64,000 nt of DNA from Halomonas sp. MCCC 1A13316 (lineage in GTDB: Bacteria; Pseudomonadota; Gammaproteobacteria; Pseudomonadales; Halomonadaceae). Shown piece by piece: positions 63,110 to 64,000 of the stretch (position 1 is its first letter; each line of letters begins with the position of its first letter). The notes under the pieces were generated by a model. It saw nothing but the letters and a program-made list of their open reading frames with translations, was not told where the DNA came from and searched no databases. The translations under genes were made by a program, and so were the position numbers. The stretch is taken from contig NZ_CP053382.1 of the NCBI RefSeq assembly GCF_014931605.1, positions 2,356,001 through 2,420,000 of the forward strand, read 5' to 3'.

Positions 63110-64000
63110 CGCTGGGCTTGAAGGTCTCATAATGGCGAGACTTGATGACAGGCGGGTTTTCGATCACCTCGGCAATGCGAGAGCCCAAAGCCTCGCCATC
63201 ATCGAGAGGTGCCAAGCACCGCTCCAAGCCCTCTCCCAGAACCTCCCGAGGGCCCGACGGACAGTCCGTGCTGACCACGGGGGTACCGCACACAAGCGAC
63301 TCCGCTATGACGCGACCGAAACCTTCATAGTCCGATGCCAGCACAAGCAAGCGGGCGTGGTGCATGTACGGGTAGGGATTTTCCTGCTGCCCCACGAACG
63401 TTACCCGATCGGCAATACCGAGTGAATCGACGATCTTCTTGGCCTCGTCGATCTCACCATCACCCACGACCAATAGTCGCTGGGATACGCCGCTTATGGC
63501 ATAGGCGTTGAAGAGTCTGTCGTAGCGCTTCTGGCGCTTGTCCAGCCGCCCCACGTAGACGATGTAATCGTCGTAGGGTACGGACTCCTTCATCGCAGTC
63601 TGAATAGCCACGGCATCGATGATGTTCGGAATCACGCGGCTCACGGCCGGCCCGATACCCAGCCGCGCCAGCGAATCGAGCATTCCGCGCGAGATGGCGA
63701 GAACTCTCCGCCTATGGTAGAGACGACGCAGGCGCGCAAACCGCCCAGGGCGTCGCGACCCCATGAGCGCGACGGTGGGATCGGTACGTATGCAGAGCCA
63801 GGCTCGTTTAGCCAATGAAGAACGATTGATGACTTGGTGGGAATAATGAAGATTCGCTACGACCAGATCGAATTCATGGGCCTGATCACGGAGCCATTGA
63901 TCGAGCAGGCGAGCATGGAGCCGATAACGGCGTAGTTTCTGCCAAGGGCTACGGTATTGGAAATCCAGTACCTTGATACGCACCCCTTCCGGTGGCTCAT
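63036..64000 (-). CDS. GT4-family glycosyltransferase, N-terminus cut by window edge
   Basis: At least 320 codons. The frame remains open to the right edge (EPPEG precedes VRIKVLDFQ), so the start is outside. C-terminal donor domain: IVYVGRLDKRQKRYDRLF, SDYEGFGRVIAESLVCGTPV with E-x7-E, and STDCPSGPREVLG, shared with the 61274 gene. Probably works on the same surface glycan. It converges with the WaaP-like gene. Confidence 0.88.
   Translation of the reverse strand, partial: EPPEGVRIKVLDFQYRSPWQKLRRYRLHARLLDQWLRDQAHEFDLVVANLHYSHQVINRSSLAKRAWLCIRTDPTVALMGSRRPGRFARLRRLYHRRRVLAISRGMLDSLARLGIGPAVSRVIPNIIDAVAIQTAMKESVPYDDYIVYVGRLDKRQKRYDRLFNAYAISGVSQRLLVVGDGEIDEAKKIVDSLGIADRVTFVGQQENPYPYMHHARLLVLASDYEGFGRVIAESLVCGTPVVSTDCPSGPREVLGEGLERCLAPLDDGEALGSRIAEVIENPPVIKSRHYETFKPSAIADQYVQLMLMEGSGSECGGSKP

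Overview
The window looks like chromosomal DNA of a GC-rich gammaproteobacterium, most likely Halomonadaceae (Halomonas-like). This is inferred from a complete caa3-type cytochrome oxidase operon flanked by the small DUF2909 and DUF2970 proteins, several TRAP transporters with acid-sugar catabolic genes, and the general protein style. No sequence search was run. I see no phage, IS transposase, CRISPR array or rRNA.

Layout. 1-4.3 kb: the 5' part of thrS (cut by the window edge), an OmpA-family lipoprotein, a DUF2489 protein and a DASS/SLC13 anion symporter. 4.3-12.7 kb: cytochrome c oxidase operon on the minus strand, in transcription order DUF2970, coxB (with fused cytochrome c), coxA, ctaG, coxC, SURF1, a small membrane-anchored protein, ctaA and ctaB; DUF2909 is encoded on the opposite strand inside it. 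12.9-13.4 kb: a conserved-looking hypothetical protein, a bidirectional terminator and tRNA-Pro(GGG).

13.7-50.6 kb is one large sugar-acid catabolic island in three blocks. Block 1 (13.7-29.3 kb) holds an L-fuconate type pathway (dehydratase, 2-keto-3-deoxy-L-fuconate dehydrogenase, 2,4-diketo hydrolase, FAD-linked 2-hydroxyacid dehydrogenase), an altronate-dehydratase type enzyme, KduD, a TRAP transporter, a NanR-like GntR regulator and a D-threonate type kinase/PdxA2 pair. Three promoter regions in this block share a NanR-like box. Block 2 (29.4-43.4 kb) combines an IlvD/Edd dehydratase with HpaI aldolase, MhpF and MhpE, an AraD1-type FAH enzyme, two HIBADH-family dehydrogenases, a GntR regulator, an EamA exporter, an aldehyde dehydrogenase and a second TRAP transporter. 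Block 3 (43.4-50.6 kb) is a tetronate module (denD, otnI, otnC, otnK, ltnD) with a divergent LacI regulator and a 28-bp double operator. The TRAP binding-protein gene is present twice as an almost identical 1.06-kb inverted repeat (34307-35365 and 43407-44465), so the 8 kb between the copies could invert.

50.6-58.8 kb is a toxin-antitoxin/accessory zone broken up by housekeeping genes: hipA with a downstream hipB, an NTP_transf_8 nucleotidyltransferase and a decayed hipB fragment; corC-like and cysQ; a higBA pair flanked by direct repeats of the 3' end of cysQ; a DUF1269-like membrane protein; and a frameshifted AbiEii-like nucleotidyltransferase. 58.8-64 kb is a surface-polysaccharide region with a GT32-like transferase, an unusual protein with a sigma-factor-like N-terminus and a ParB-like C-terminus, two GT4 glycosyltransferases and a WaaP/Kdo-kinase-like protein.

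Most promising observations: (1) the dctP inverted repeat, which could switch the TRAP permease genes between two promoters; (2) the divergent dehydratase/MhpF/MhpE set, which on paper forms a complete route for 5-deoxy-pentonates, because dehydrating such an acid gives exactly the MhpE substrate; (3) the shared NanR-like boxes of block 1; (4) the higBA insertion at cysQ; (5) the sigma/ParB-like protein.
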